Numbered from the stretch's first letter, positions 19,873 through 29,599 are shown. The stretch: DNA of 34,642 nt from Oceanospirillaceae bacterium (GCA_029938085.1 JAPYOS010000007.1:89376-124017), one strand, 5' to 3'. The notes: generated from the sequence alone by a model not told the origin. Made by a program: numbers and translations.

Positions 19873-19902
19873 ATTATAACCCGCTACGCGTCACAGGGTT
19901 AA
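19873..19902 (-). promoter_or_regulatory. sigma-70 promoter before sucA
   Basis: On the minus strand, TTAACC (19902-19897), an 18-bp spacer and a perfect TATAAT (19878-19873) lie about 54 bp before the sucA start. A second AT-rich TATAAT (19920-19915) lies upstream but has no good -35. This suggests sucAB-lpdA-sucCD can be transcribed independently of sdhCDAB. Confidence 0.5.
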
Positions 19903-19981
19903 GCAATAAAACTAATTATATATACAAATGCCTGAGCTAGAGCCCCTTTTAACGAAGCCCCAGCTCAAGCGCAGGTATCAA

Positions 19982-20686
19982 CTAGGTTGCTCGTGCTAAC
20001 AACATATTGCGGATATGACCAATCGCTTTAGTTGGGTTTAAGCCTTTAGGGCATACGGTGACACAGTTCATTATACCGTGGCAACGGAACACACTAAACG
20101 GGTCATCCAAGTCAGCCAAACGCTCTTCCGTTGCCGTATCGCGGCTGTCCGCTAAAAAGCGATACGCCTGCAACAAGCCTGATGGGCCGATAAACTTATC
20201 GGGGTTCCACCAAAAAGAAGGACACGCTGTAGAACAACAGGCACACAAGATACACTCGTATAGACCATCGAGCTTCTCGCGCTCTTCCGGAGATTGCAAA
20301 CGCTCAATGGCAGGTGCCGGGGTATCGTTCAACAAGAAAGGCTTCACTTTTTCGTATTGCTTATAGAACTGATCCATGTCAATAACCAAGTCACGAATGA
20401 CAGGTAATGCAGGTAACGGACGCAAAACCAGCTTATTGTTTTTTACACAAGCAGAAAGCGGTGTAATACAAGCCAGGCCATTAACACCGTTGATGTTCAT
20501 ACCGTCGGATCCACACACACCTTCTCGGCATGAGCGACGATAGGCCAAACCACTGTCTTGGACCTTAAGCATGTTCAATACATCCAACACCATCAAGTCT
20601 TTACCACCGGTATCAACTTGGAAGTCTTGCATATATGGTTTTTTGTCTAGCTCTGGGTGATAGCGATATACACTTACTGTTAACAT
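19982..20686 (-). CDS. sdhB: succinate dehydrogenase iron-sulfur subunit
   Basis: SdhB carries the [2Fe-2S], [4Fe-4S] and [3Fe-4S] clusters passing electrons from SdhA to quinone. The first cluster uses Cys53, Cys58, Asp61 and Cys73 (SCREGVCGSDG). The Asp ligand is the same substitution seen in E. coli. CILCACCSTACP and CHGIMNCVTVCPKGLNP give the other two clusters. The length of 234 is normal. AAGGAG precedes the ATG, and sdhA ends 11 bp upstream. Confidence 0.98.
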   Translation of the reverse strand: MLTVSVYRYHPELDKKPYMQDFQVDTGGKDLMVLDVLNMLKVQDSGLAYRRSCREGVCGSDGMNINGVNGLACITPLSACVKNNKLVLRPLPALPVIRDLVIDMDQFYKQYEKVKPFLLNDTPAPAIERLQSPEEREKLDGLYECILCACCSTACPSFWWNPDKFIGPSGLLQAYRFLADSRDTATEERLADLDDPFSVFRCHGIMNCVTVCPKGLNPTKAIGHIRNMLLARAT

Positions 20687-20697
20687 GTCACTACTCC

Positions 20698-22473
20698 TTA
20701 ATAAGTACGAATTTTAGGTGGGAAAGCGTCAACGGTCTTAGGTGAGAAGTTCACCTCGCGCTTACCAATTCGCTCTTCTGTAGGATAGTACACAGAATGC
20801 TTCAACCAGTTTTCGTCGTCACGTTCAGTAAAGTCATTACGTGCGTGAGCACCTCGACTTTCCTTACGTTCTTCTGCCGCGATCGCCGTAGCAAACGCCA
20901 CTTCAAATAAATTTTGCAGCTCAAGAGCTTCGATACGGTCGGTGTTAAAGGCACCAGTTTTATCTTTCAGGTACAAATTATCGACCTTCAAACGCAGCTC
21001 TCGCAACAGACCTAAGCCTTTTTGCATGCTCTCGCCTTCGCGGAACACACCAAAATAAAGTTGCATTGTTTTCTGAAGTTCTTCACGTACGTCAGAGATA
21101 TTTTCGCCTGATTCAGATGTATTCAACGCAGTCAATCGCGCCATAGCGGCATCTAAGTTTGCCTGAGTAGCCGACTCAACCTTATAGCCTTCGCGCATTG
21201 ATTTTTCAATTTGAATACCCGCAGCACGACCAAATACAACCAAGTCTAACAATGAGTTACCACCTAAACGGTTGGCACCATGCACCGACACACAAGCCAC
21301 TTCGCCACAGGCATACAAGCCATCAATAACGCGGGTTTCTGTTTCCGACTCTGGGTACAACACCTGACCGCCAATGTTAGTTGGCAAACCACCCATCATA
21401 TAGTGACAGGTTGGTACTACAGGCACAGGTTCGAATACTGGATCGGCGTGAGCGAAGGTACGCGATAGTTCGCAGATACCCGGCAAGCGGCTTTCCAACA
21501 CTTCTTCACCGAGGTGATCGAGCTTAAGGAATACGTGATCGCCATTTTCACCACAGCCACGACCTTCAAGGATTTCCATAACCATGGAACGGGCGACAAC
21601 GTCACGACCGGCAAGGTCTTTAGCATTAGGCGCATAACGCTCCATAAAGCGTTCGCCATCCTTATTGATAAGATAACCACCCTCGCCACGGCAACCTTCG
21701 GTTACCAACACGCCTGCGCCGGCAATACCGGTCGGATGGAACTGCCACATTTCCATGTCTTGCACGGGTAGTCCCATACGCAAGCCCATACCCACGCCGT
21801 CGCCTGTGTTAATCAGGGCGTTAGTGGTAGATTGGAAAATACGGCCTGCGCCGCCGGTGGCTAACACCGTGGCTTTAGCTTCGATATAAACAGTTTCACC
21901 AGACTCAATACAAATAGCAATGACACCGACGATGGCACCATCATCATTTTGCACCATATCTACTGCAAACCATTCATTTAAAAATGTGGTTCCGCCTTTC
22001 AAGTTACCCTGATACAAGGCATGTAGCAACGCGTGGCCGGTACGATCGGCTGCGGCACAAGTACGTGCAGCTTGTCCACCTTCACCAAAATTCTTTGACT
22101 GACCGCCAAATGGACGCTGATAAATGCGGCCTTCTTCAGTGCGTGAAAACGGCAAACCCATATGGTCAAGCTCGAACACGGCTTGAGGGCCTACACTACA
22201 CATATACTCAATGGCGTCTTGGTCGCCAATATAATCCGAACCTTTAACGGTATCGTACATGTGCCAGCGCCAGTCATCATTGGGATCGTTACTAGCGATA
22301 GCACAGGTGATTCCGCCTTGCGCCGATACCGTATGCGAACGGGTAGGAAATACTTTAGTAATACAGGCTGTTTTTAAACCTGATTCGGTAAGCTGCAATG
22401 CGGCACGCATGCCTGCACCACCGCCACCAATTACAATGGCTTCATAAGACATTTTACGTAACGTGTTAGACAT
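20698..22473 (-). CDS. sdhA: succinate dehydrogenase flavoprotein subunit
   Basis: SdhA oxidises succinate to fumarate on a covalently bound FAD. The FAD fold [11 protein letters not shown] is near residue 16, the FAD-linking histidine is His47 ([10 protein letters not shown]), and the substrate motifs [11 protein letters not shown] and [10 protein letters not shown] are present. The 591-residue length matches the family. An in-frame ATG at residue 8 ([10 protein letters not shown]) is a possible alternative start; neither has a strong ribosome site. It begins 3 bp after the sdhD stop. Confidence 0.98.
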   Translation of the reverse strand: MSNTLRKMSYEAIVIGGGGAGMRAALQLTESGLKTACITKVFPTRSHTVSAQGGITCAIASNDPNDDWRWHMYDTVKGSDYIGDQDAIEYMCSVGPQAVFELDHMGLPFSRTEEGRIYQRPFGGQSKNFGEGGQAARTCAAADRTGHALLHALYQGNLKGGTTFLNEWFAVDMVQNDDGAIVGVIAICIESGETVYIEAKATVLATGGAGRIFQSTTNALINTGDGVGMGLRMGLPVQDMEMWQFHPTGIAGAGVLVTEGCRGEGGYLINKDGERFMERYAPNAKDLAGRDVVARSMVMEILEGRGCGENGDHVFLKLDHLGEEVLESRLPGICELSRTFAHADPVFEPVPVVPTCHYMMGGLPTNIGGQVLYPESETETRVIDGLYACGEVACVSVHGANRLGGNSLLDLVVFGRAAGIQIEKSMREGYKVESATQANLDAAMARLTALNTSESGENISDVREELQKTMQLYFGVFREGESMQKGLGLLRELRLKVDNLYLKDKTGAFNTDRIEALELQNLFEVAFATAIAAEERKESRGAHARNDFTERDDENWLKHSVYYPTEERIGKREVNFSPKTVDAFPPKIRTY

Positions 22474-22476
22474 GAC

Positions 22477-22824
22477 TTATAGACCCCATAACAACTGAAC
22501 ACCCCAAACGGTATAGACGAACATTAATACGCCGATCACCATTTGAAATACAAAACGAAATACAAACGGCTTGATATAATCGGTAGACACCGACCACAAA
22601 CCAATCCAACAATGGGCGCCTAAAGACAATAGCGCCATCAAGCTAAAAATGCGCATGCTAGTCATGCCGAACAAGGCGTCCCACTGGGCATAATCTAACT
22701 GCGGATTAAGCAGCAAATAAACCACCATGAACACAGAGTAAAGTGCCAACACTACAGCGCTGATACGCTGCAATAACCAGTCGTACAAACCACTACGACC
22801 AAAATTAGTAATTGTAGTTACCAT
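22477..22824 (-). CDS. sdhD: succinate dehydrogenase membrane anchor subunit D
   Basis: SdhD is one of the two small heme- and quinone-binding membrane anchors of complex II. The 115-residue protein has three membrane helices. The helix I start DWLLQRISAVVLALYS, the heme-ligand histidine in GAHCWIGLW and the quinone-site Asp-Tyr in STDYIKP are all present. I chose the ATG at 22824 because AGGAG lies seven bases before it; a TTG two codons earlier is less likely. The start overlaps the sdhC stop within ATGGTAA. Confidence 0.95.
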   Translation of the reverse strand: MVTTITNFGRSGLYDWLLQRISAVVLALYSVFMVVYLLLNPQLDYAQWDALFGMTSMRIFSLMALLSLGAHCWIGLWSVSTDYIKPFVFRFVFQMVIGVLMFVYTVWGVQLLWGL

Positions 22825-23195
22825 ACCCAAACTCCTGCTAATACAGCCAATACCACGGTAAGGCCAACAACCATCTTGGCCGCGTTGTTGGCAGAATCCA
22901 GCTCTTCACCAACACCAACATCCATGACCAGGTGCTTCATACCGGCACTAAAGTGAAACCCTAGTGCGCTCAACAGGCCCCACGTAATAAACTGGGCAAC
23001 GAAACTGGTTTGCAAGATGTCTTGGGCAGAAGCAAAACCTGCTGCACCACTCAAGGACGTATCAAACAAACAGAAAAGAAAAATAAGGCCAACAAACAAC
23101 ACCACACCGGAAATACGGTGGCATATAGAAACCACAGAAATAAGTGGATGTTTGAATGTGCCTAAATCAAGGTTAACGGGTCTTTTATCGCTCAC
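22818..23195 (-). CDS. sdhC: succinate dehydrogenase cytochrome b556 subunit C
   Basis: SdhC is the other membrane anchor of complex II. From the GTG at 23195 it has 125 residues, normal for the family, and starts with the conserved SDKRPVNLDLGTFKHPL. The SICHRISGVVLF motif provides the quinone-site Ser/Arg, and GFHFSAGMKHLVMD has the heme-ligand histidine. Three hydrophobic helices are visible. An in-frame GTG at 23243 would add 16 unconserved residues. It is the first gene of the sdh-suc block and diverges from gltA. Confidence 0.93.
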   Translation of the reverse strand: MSDKRPVNLDLGTFKHPLISVVSICHRISGVVLFVGLIFLFCLFDTSLSGAAGFASAQDILQTSFVAQFITWGLLSALGFHFSAGMKHLVMDVGVGEELDSANNAAKMVVGLTVVLAVLAGVWVW

Positions 23196-23290
23196 GGCTA
23201 CCTGCTCTTGGCTGAAATTAGGGTTAACTAAAGATACAATCACTACGTTAAATCGACACTGACTTAGCTGTAAGCGTCACGTAGGGCGCA

Positions 23291-23319
23291 AGTATAGTGA
23301 TTTGGGGCATAGAAAACAA
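23291..23319 (-). promoter_or_regulatory. sigma-70 promoter for sdhCDAB
   Basis: On the minus strand, TTGTTT (23319-23314) and TATACT (23296-23291) are separated by exactly 17 bp. The predicted start lies about 90 bp before the sdhC GTG. It is the best promoter-like match in this divergent region. Confidence 0.6.
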
Positions 23320-23674
23320 CGCAACCTTTAGTCGTATATGAAATCTTTTTTGGTGTTTACAGATAACCCTAAAACCAAGCTGCAAGGGATTATCCGCCAG
23401 CCCCTACGGTCAATAACACTTTACAAAACGCCACAATAAGGGGATCATATAACCCTAGCTTTATAGCAACAGCCCTCTATATCACCAGTAATTATAACTA
23501 CAATCACTATGCCGAATCATTTCTAAGCCCCAACTAAGGTAAGATAGGCTCCAGTTTTTGGATGCGTACGACTTTCGTCCGCTGTTTTTAATTTGGTACT
23601 GACGCTATAGTAGCCCTCGCTATTTGGCACTAACCCAGCCAATACTCCAATTCAACCTTTTTAGGAGCCACGAA
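23320..23674. other. gltA leader and divergent control region
   Basis: About 355 bp without a gene between the sdhC promoter and the gltA start. It holds an imperfect inverted repeat, GATAACCCT (23362-23370) with AGGGATTATC (23385-23394). A further TATAACCCT (23448-23456) has AGGG shortly before it. I find no convincing gltA promoter by eye, which suggests an activated promoter or a long leader. Confidence 0.5.
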
Positions 23675-24952
23675 ATGTCCGACAGAAAAGCCACCCTTCA
23701 CGTAGAAGGTATGGACCCCATTGAATTGCCCATTTATTCTGGCAGCACCGGCCCCGATGTTATCGATGTACGCCAACTGGTAAGCAAAGGCCTATTTACC
23801 TACGACCCAGGATTTGTGTCAACCGCTTCATGTGAATCCAAAATCACCTACATTGACGGCGATAACGGCATTTTGTTACACCGTGGTTACGCCATTGAAG
23901 ATTTGGCCGCCAACTCCAATTACCTTGAAACCTGCTACCTATTGGTGCACGGCGAACTGCCAACAGCCGAGCAGCTAGAAGAATTTACTGCTAACATCAC
24001 CAACAACACCATGGTGCATGAGCAATTAATGCACTTTTTTAATGGCTTCCGTCGTGACGCACACCCCATGGCCATCATGTGTGGCGTTGTGGGTGCTCTG
24101 TCTGCGTTTTACCATGACCAACTAGATAATTCGAACCCAGATCACCGGGAAAAAGCCATTCACCGCCTGATTGCAAAAATGCCGACCTTGGCAGCCATGT
24201 GTTACAAGTACTCCATCGGTCAGCCGTTTATCTATCCACGCGATGATTTAAACTATGCCGAAAACTTCTTACACATGATGTTTGGCAAACCAACAGCAGA
24301 AAGCAACATCGACCCTGTTTTAGCTCGTGCCATGGACAAGATCTTTATGTTGCACGCGGACCACGAGCAAAACGCATCAACCTCGACTGTGCGTTTGGCG
24401 GGTTCTTCGGGTGCGAACCCATTTGCCTGTATCGCCTCTGGCATTGCTGCACTATGGGGCCCTGCTCATGGCGGCGCTAACGAAGCCGTACTAGACATGC
24501 TCGAAGAAATTGGTGATGTATCCAACATCGATGCCTTTGTTGCCAAAGCCAAAGATAAAAACGACCCATTCCGCCTTATGGGCTTTGGCCACCGTGTTTA
24601 CAAGAATTTTGACCCACGTGCGACGGTAATGCGCGAAACCTGCGACGAAGTACTAGAGCTCCTGGGCGTAGAAAACGACCCATTACTTCAAATTGCTAAG
24701 CGTCTAGAGCAAATCGCCTTAGAAGATGAATACTTTATTCAGCGTAAACTTTACCCCAACGTAGACTTCTACTCTGGCATCATCCTCAAGGCTATCGGCA
24801 TCCCAACGTCGATGTTTACGGTAATTTTCGCCCTAGCACGTACGGTTGGTTGGATTTCCCACTGGCACGAAATGCTTAACAGTTCGTACCGTATCGGCCG
24901 TCCTCGCCAGCTATATACAGGCGAACCTCAGCGCTCATACCCTACCAAGTAG
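23675..24952 (+). CDS. gltA: citrate synthase (type II, hexameric)
   Basis: GltA condenses oxaloacetate with acetyl-CoA. The 425-residue protein has the catalytic triad His265 ([11 protein letters not shown]), His306 (GFGHRVYK) and Asp364 (VDFYSG), almost exactly the E. coli numbering. The N-terminal domain [14 protein letters not shown] is that of the NADH-sensitive Gram-negative form. I chose the ATG at 23675 (MSDRKATL) because AGGAG lies upstream; an earlier in-frame start (23624) would add 17 unconserved residues. It is divergent from sdhC and followed by a clear terminator. Confidence 0.97.
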   Translation: MSDRKATLHVEGMDPIELPIYSGSTGPDVIDVRQLVSKGLFTYDPGFVSTASCESKITYIDGDNGILLHRGYAIEDLAANSNYLETCYLLVHGELPTAEQLEEFTANITNNTMVHEQLMHFFNGFRRDAHPMAIMCGVVGALSAFYHDQLDNSNPDHREKAIHRLIAKMPTLAAMCYKYSIGQPFIYPRDDLNYAENFLHMMFGKPTAESNIDPVLARAMDKIFMLHADHEQNASTSTVRLAGSSGANPFACIASGIAALWGPAHGGANEAVLDMLEEIGDVSNIDAFVAKAKDKNDPFRLMGFGHRVYKNFDPRATVMRETCDEVLELLGVENDPLLQIAKRLEQIALEDEYFIQRKLYPNVDFYSGIILKAIGIPTSMFTVIFALARTVGWISHWHEMLNSSYRIGRPRQLYTGEPQRSYPTK

Positions 24953-24973
24953 CCTGCATTACTTGGCAGCCTT

Positions 24974-24998
24974 AAAACCACCTTCGGGTGGTTTTTTT
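24974..24998 (+). terminator. intrinsic terminator of gltA
   Basis: AAAACCACC (24974-24982), a TTCG tetraloop and GGTGGTTTT form a 9-bp stem. The run of seven T at 24992-24998 begins in the 3' arm and continues past the stem. Confidence 0.95.
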
Positions 24999-25018
24999 AT
25001 GCCTATTCATCGCCCAAC

Positions 25019-25034
25019 TGGCACACTCTTTGCA
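25019..25034 (+). promoter_or_regulatory. sigma-54 promoter of the ammonium transporter gene
   Basis: TGGCAC-ACTCT-TTGCA matches the sigma-54 (RpoN) consensus TGGCAC-N5-TTGCW at every fixed position, with GG at 25020-25021 and GC at 25032-25033 ten bases apart. Transcription should start near 25045, about 115 bp before the amt start. This fits nitrogen control through NtrC, as known for amtB genes. Confidence 0.8.
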
Positions 25035-25076
25035 GTAATAACGGTAACGGCTTACTAACGGCTAATGCGCGCCTTT

Positions 25077-25125
25077 ACGCACCATTAACTACCAGCCAAG
25101 CAGCCCGAACGCACCATTAGAGTGC
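25077..25125 (+). promoter_or_regulatory. direct repeats and NtrC-like palindrome in the amt leader
   Basis: ACGCACCATTA occurs twice (25077-25087 and 25109-25119), 32 bp apart, about three helical turns. The second copy continues into GCACCATTAGAGTGC (25111-25125), which matches the NtrC-type palindrome GCACC-N5-GGTGC at 9 of 10 positions. The sites lie downstream of the sigma-54 promoter, an unusual but workable place for an enhancer. Binding by NtrC is inferred. Confidence 0.45.
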
Positions 25126-25159
25126 ATGCTAATAAAGTCAGCCACATCGAGGAGTTACC

Positions 25160-26368
25160 TTGGATATCACTACTAGTGCAGTCGCCACCCTGGTGCAAAG
25201 TTCCAACACCTTATTCATCTTACTGGGCGCCATTATGGTGCTTGCCATGCATGCGGGCTTTGCCTTTTTAGAAGTAGGCACGGTACGTCACAAAAACCAA
25301 GTCAATGCCCTAGTAAAGATCATGACCGACTTTGGCTTTTCTTGCCTTGCATACTTTTTTGTTGGTTATTGGATTGCCTACGACCAACACTTCTTTGCTA
25401 GTGCCGAAGCACTAAGTGCCAACAACGGTTATGAGCTGGTGAAGTTCTTCTTCTTAATGACCTTTGCGGCCGCCATACCCGCCATAATCTCCGGCGGCAT
25501 CGCAGAACGAGCTCGCTTCTGGCCTTTGTTAGCGGCCTCGGCTTTAACGGTAGGCCTAGTTTATCCCTTGTTCGAAGGTATTGCCTGGAACGGCAATTAT
25601 GGTTTCCAAAGCTGGTTAGAAGCCAGCTTTGGCGCTGGCTTTCACGATTTTGCTGGCTCTGTTGTTGTACACGGGGTTGGCGGCTGGTTGGCATTGGTGG
25701 CTGTGGTGTTGCTAGGTAATCGTAATGGCCGCTACCGCAAGGGTAAATTAATGGCATTTGCCCCTTCCAGTATCCCGTTCTTAGCTCTGGGGTCTTGGAT
25801 ACTCACCATCGGCTGGTTTGGCTTTAACGTGATGTCTGCACAAACCTTAGACGGCATCAGTGGTTTGGTGGCAGTCAACACATTAATGGCCATGGCCGGT
25901 GGCACGATCGCTGCCTTGGTAGTCGGCAAAAACGACCCAGGTTTCGTTCACAACGGTCCACTGGCAGGTTTAGTGGCAGTATGTGCAGGTTCTGACCTTA
26001 TGCATCCCATCGGCGCTTTGGCAGTAGGTTTAATTGCTGGCGGATTGTTTGTATATGCCTTCATCCTCACTCAAAATCGCTGGAAGATCGATGACGTGCT
26101 AGGTGTGTGGCCATTACACGGTTTGTGTGGCGTGTGGGGTGGCATTGCCGCTGGCATCTTCGGTTTGGAAGCCTTAGGCGGATTAGGTGGCGTTAGCTTG
26201 ATGTCGCAACTAATAGGCACGGCACTAGGTCTAACCATCGCAGTCGTCGGTGGCATACTGGTGTATGGCGGTGTGAAGATGGCGATAGGTTTGCGTTTAA
26301 GCGAAGAACAAGAGTTTAACGGCGCCGACTTAAGTATTCATAAAATCGGCGCTACGTCGACTGACTAA
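25160..26368 (+). CDS. amt: ammonium transporter (Amt family)
   Basis: This 402-residue inner-membrane protein belongs to the Amt/Mep/Rh ammonium channel family and has about eleven membrane helices. The twin pore histidines are present in DFAGSVVVHGVGG and WPLHGLCGVWGG, and FLEVGTVRHKN is the conserved early loop. The start is TTG, with GAGGAG six bases upstream. There is no long cleavable signal, and no glnK lies beside it. A perfect sigma-54 promoter upstream points to induction under nitrogen limitation. It ends only a few bases before the convergent rlmKL gene, with no clear terminator between them. Confidence 0.93.
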   Translation: MDITTSAVATLVQSSNTLFILLGAIMVLAMHAGFAFLEVGTVRHKNQVNALVKIMTDFGFSCLAYFFVGYWIAYDQHFFASAEALSANNGYELVKFFFLMTFAAAIPAIISGGIAERARFWPLLAASALTVGLVYPLFEGIAWNGNYGFQSWLEASFGAGFHDFAGSVVVHGVGGWLALVAVVLLGNRNGRYRKGKLMAFAPSSIPFLALGSWILTIGWFGFNVMSAQTLDGISGLVAVNTLMAMAGGTIAALVVGKNDPGFVHNGPLAGLVAVCAGSDLMHPIGALAVGLIAGGLFVYAFILTQNRWKIDDVLGVWPLHGLCGVWGGIAAGIFGLEALGGLGGVSLMSQLIGTALGLTIAVVGGILVYGGVKMAIGLRLSEEQEFNGADLSIHKIGATSTD

Positions 26369-26371
26369 CCG

Positions 26372-28723
26372 CTAGCCTTTATCTAACCAAGGATTAAAGC
26401 TCGCTTTGTCCTTGGTTTCTGGCTTCACTTCTGGCTTAGCAGTCACCGCCTCAAGTCGCGCAACAGGCTTATCAGCCAGCTGAGCGGCTTCCCTAGCCTT
26501 AGCTGCAGGTTGAGACGTTGCATAGTCTGCGTTATAGAATTCCGACTCGACAACCACTTCAGGCTTATACTTTCGAATTTCCCAACAGCGGTGAATTTTC
26601 TTATTACGACCAAAGTCCTTGTCTAAGGTTTGCTCGCTGATATCCACAACATGATTATGCTGCTCAACCTTTTCATCCAGTTCAAAACGACGGTAGTTGG
26701 TAGAGAAGATCAACAAACCATCTTCGGCCAACAAGTCCATCACCTTATGGATCATCCACGCATGGTCACGCTGAACATCTAACACACCTACCATTTTCTT
26801 TGAGTTTGAAAAGGTCGGTGGATCAAGGAAAATTAAGTCATATTCACCTTTATGGCTCTTAATAAATTCCATACAATCGTGCTGCTCAAAACGATGCACT
26901 TGATCGCTAAAACCGTTCAAGGCAAGGTTCTTTTTACCCCAAGACAAATAAGTCGCAGACATGTCCACACTCAAGGACTTATGGGCTCCGCCCTGTACCG
27001 CATGCATGGTTGCTGTGCCGGTATAACAAAACAAGTTCAAGAAACGTTTAGCCTGGGCCTGCTGTTGGATTTTTTGGCGTACTGGGCGATGGTCTAAAAA
27101 TAAACCGGTGTCTAAATAATCATTAAGGTTGACCAGCAGCTTACAGCCACCCTCTTGCACCTGTATATATTCGCCTTTCTCATCGTGAGTCTCGTACTGG
27201 CCCTTACCGGTTTGCTGGCGGCGCTGCTTTAGCACGATACGCTCTGCAGGAACCTGCATGGCCTGGGGCAGCGCCAACATCACTTCTTCTAAACGGCGCT
27301 GGGCTTTTTCTGCGTCGACACTTTTAGGCGCGGCATACTCTTGCACGTGCAACCAATCGCCATATACGTCTATCGCAACAGCGTACTCAGGCATATCTGC
27401 ATCGTATAAGCGATAACACTCAATTTTTTCTTGCTTCACCCATTTACTCAACTGTTTGCGGTTTTTCACCACACGGTTAGCAAACATTTGCGCACCTTCA
27501 CTGAGGGCTTGCAATGGAATTTCACCGGTGGCTTCTCGGCGATCGGCAAATCGGTTAGTTGATTCTAGGTTATACATTAACAACGAACTTTTAATGGCTC
27601 CATTGTAAAAGGCATATTGTTTATGGGAGCGTAAACCCACTGCTTTGCCTAGCTCTAAGTTGCCGGTAAACACACCCAATTGCCAGCCAACAAAATCCTG
27701 ACTTAGGCGCTCACCCAAGTGCTGATATAAATACTGAATGTCGGCCACTTCACTCAACCGCTCACCGTAAGGTGGGTTAGTAATCACCAAACCAACCTGT
27801 TGCTCCGCCTTGTGGGTGAGTGGTTTTAAATCTTTAAGCTCTCGATGACTAACGCGAATACGGTCTGTCATGCCAGCTTGTTTTAGGTTTTCACGACACT
27901 TAGAGACCGCTTTTGGTTGCCCGTCATAACCATGGATTTCGCTGGTAGAAGCGGCTTCGCCTGCTTCTCTGCGTAGCTCTGCAGCGTCCCAAACTTCACG
28001 CCATAGCTCTACATTGTGTTGCTTCCACGTCTGTAGGCCAAAACGCCACCTTAACAAACCAGGCGCTGTGTCAGATGCCATCATGGCCGCTTCGATCAAA
28101 AACGTACCAGAACCACACATAGGATCCATTAGCGGCTTACCAGCGGCCGCCATGGCAGGCCAACCAGCCCGAATCAACAAGGCGGCAGCAAGGTTTTCTT
28201 TGAGCGGTGCCATACCACCTTCACGGCGATAGCCACGCTTGTGTAAACTCTCGCCGGATAAATCGAGGCTAATACGCACTCGGCCTTTGGTAACAAAAAC
28301 GTTAATACGAATATCGGGTTCTTGTTTTGAAATATTGGGTCGTAACTCACCTTTAGCGCGAAATTGATCAACAACGGCATCTTTTACTTTCAGCGCACCA
28401 AAGTGCGTATTATCGATGCCTCGCATACGGCCTGCGTAGTCGACTAAGAAGGTTTGATCACTATCAAAGTGCTCAGTCCAATCCACCTTACCTATGGCGT
28501 CATAAAGCTCGTCTACGCTATCTACGGCTTCATCGTGTAACAACATCAATACACGGTTAGCCAAACGGCTCCACAAACAGGCGCTATAGCCTACCTTTAA
28601 GTCACCATTAAAATAGACGCCACCTTGGGTAAGCTTGAGATCTTCAGCACCTAAGGGGCTAAGTTCATCAGCTAGGATAGACTCCATGGCTTTGGGGCAA
28701 GTGGCAAAAAAGGCGTAGGTCAT
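26372..28723 (-). CDS. rlmL: bifunctional 23S rRNA methyltransferase RlmKL (m2G2445/m7G2069)
   Basis: RlmKL is a two-headed enzyme that methylates G2445 (RlmL half) and G2069 (RlmK half) of 23S rRNA. An N-terminal THUMP region (to about 160) precedes the RlmL catalytic motif NPPYGER (from 316). The RlmK half has LNLFCYTGTATMHAV and DPPTFSNSKKM (from 634). From the ATG at 28723 (MTYAFFATCPKAMESIL) it has 783 residues, about 80 more than E. coli. The excess is largely an Ala/Lys/Pro-rich C-terminal tail ending FNPWLDKG. An earlier in-frame start (28816) gives a Cys/Pro-rich extension that looks untranslated. Confidence 0.94.
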   Translation of the reverse strand: MTYAFFATCPKAMESILADELSPLGAEDLKLTQGGVYFNGDLKVGYSACLWSRLANRVLMLLHDEAVDSVDELYDAIGKVDWTEHFDSDQTFLVDYAGRMRGIDNTHFGALKVKDAVVDQFRAKGELRPNISKQEPDIRINVFVTKGRVRISLDLSGESLHKRGYRREGGMAPLKENLAAALLIRAGWPAMAAAGKPLMDPMCGSGTFLIEAAMMASDTAPGLLRWRFGLQTWKQHNVELWREVWDAAELRREAGEAASTSEIHGYDGQPKAVSKCRENLKQAGMTDRIRVSHRELKDLKPLTHKAEQQVGLVITNPPYGERLSEVADIQYLYQHLGERLSQDFVGWQLGVFTGNLELGKAVGLRSHKQYAFYNGAIKSSLLMYNLESTNRFADRREATGEIPLQALSEGAQMFANRVVKNRKQLSKWVKQEKIECYRLYDADMPEYAVAIDVYGDWLHVQEYAAPKSVDAEKAQRRLEEVMLALPQAMQVPAERIVLKQRRQQTGKGQYETHDEKGEYIQVQEGGCKLLVNLNDYLDTGLFLDHRPVRQKIQQQAQAKRFLNLFCYTGTATMHAVQGGAHKSLSVDMSATYLSWGKKNLALNGFSDQVHRFEQHDCMEFIKSHKGEYDLIFLDPPTFSNSKKMVGVLDVQRDHAWMIHKVMDLLAEDGLLIFSTNYRRFELDEKVEQHNHVVDISEQTLDKDFGRNKKIHRCWEIRKYKPEVVVESEFYNADYATSQPAAKAREAAQLADKPVARLEAVTAKPEVKPETKDKASFNPWLDKG

Positions 28724-28826
28724 AGGAAAGTACTGCAGTGATAAAAGTGGAGGCGCAGTATAACACCAAATGTATGCTGAGGTAGGAGTTCCCGCGCAAG
28801 GCACGGGAACTCGCATCTAAAGGACG

Positions 28827-29426
28827 TTAAGAGATGACTAGAGGCAAGACAGTTGCAGACAATACTACCGCAGTAATTAAAAAACCGACCAATACGCAAA
28901 GGCCTACGGTAACAATCGATATACTGAAGAAGAAACCACGCTCTTCAGAAACGTTCATCATCACTGGTACGCCTACGAACATGAGGTAACAAGACATGGC
29001 TGTGGCTGCCATAATCACGCCCACATCGAGCCACAAAACAGGTAATAGGCCGACAACGCCAGCAATCAACACCGGTGAAGCAACAAATGTAGCCAACACC
29101 ATGCATGTATCAAAACTTGAGCGGGAACCGTAGGTTCGCTCCATCCAATGAATACCAGTGGCTAAACCAGCAACACCCACCAGGATCGCCAAATACATGG
29201 CCACAGCAATAGGCAGAGCGCTGGCAATAGTTAGGGTGTGGTAAGCACTGCCGCCATGACTCCAGCCCATTTGTGTGGTGCCGATAAAGAAAGCAGCTGG
29301 GGGTATCAACGCCAGCCAGATAAGCTGTGCAGTGTAACAGTGTATAAGCGTGTAGTTTTGGCGACGAATTCGACGCCACGCTCGTTGGGGCTGGTATACC
29401 AAGTCCCAAATGTATTCAAAAATCAT
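28827..29426 (-). CDS. Yip1-family integral membrane protein
   Basis: This 199-residue protein resembles bacterial Yip1-domain proteins. It has a short N-terminal part (YIWDLVYQPQRAWRRIRRQN) typical of that family, followed by about five hydrophobic helices (roughly 32-50, 70-90, 108-130, 135-158 and 168-195). The bacterial members have no settled biochemical role. It is a single gene, 103 bp upstream of rlmKL on the same strand and after a 173-bp gap from ctaB. GGA lies shortly before the ATG. Confidence 0.75.
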   Translation of the reverse strand: MIFEYIWDLVYQPQRAWRRIRRQNYTLIHCYTAQLIWLALIPPAAFFIGTTQMGWSHGGSAYHTLTIASALPIAVAMYLAILVGVAGLATGIHWMERTYGSRSSFDTCMVLATFVASPVLIAGVVGLLPVLWLDVGVIMAATAMSCYLMFVGVPVMMNVSEERGFFFSISIVTVGLCVLVGFLITAVVLSATVLPLVIS

Positions 29427-29599
29427 AATTATTCCAATCTGGATTATTTTTATTAGTCAGATATGTAACACAAGCTTATTCACCAAACTTATAATGAACA
29501 TCGCTTATGCCACACCTCTTGTATAGCAAATTTAGCTAAACAAGGAAAGACAAAACTACCCAAATTATGATTTTTATGGCCCTCAACCGCTAACCCAGC

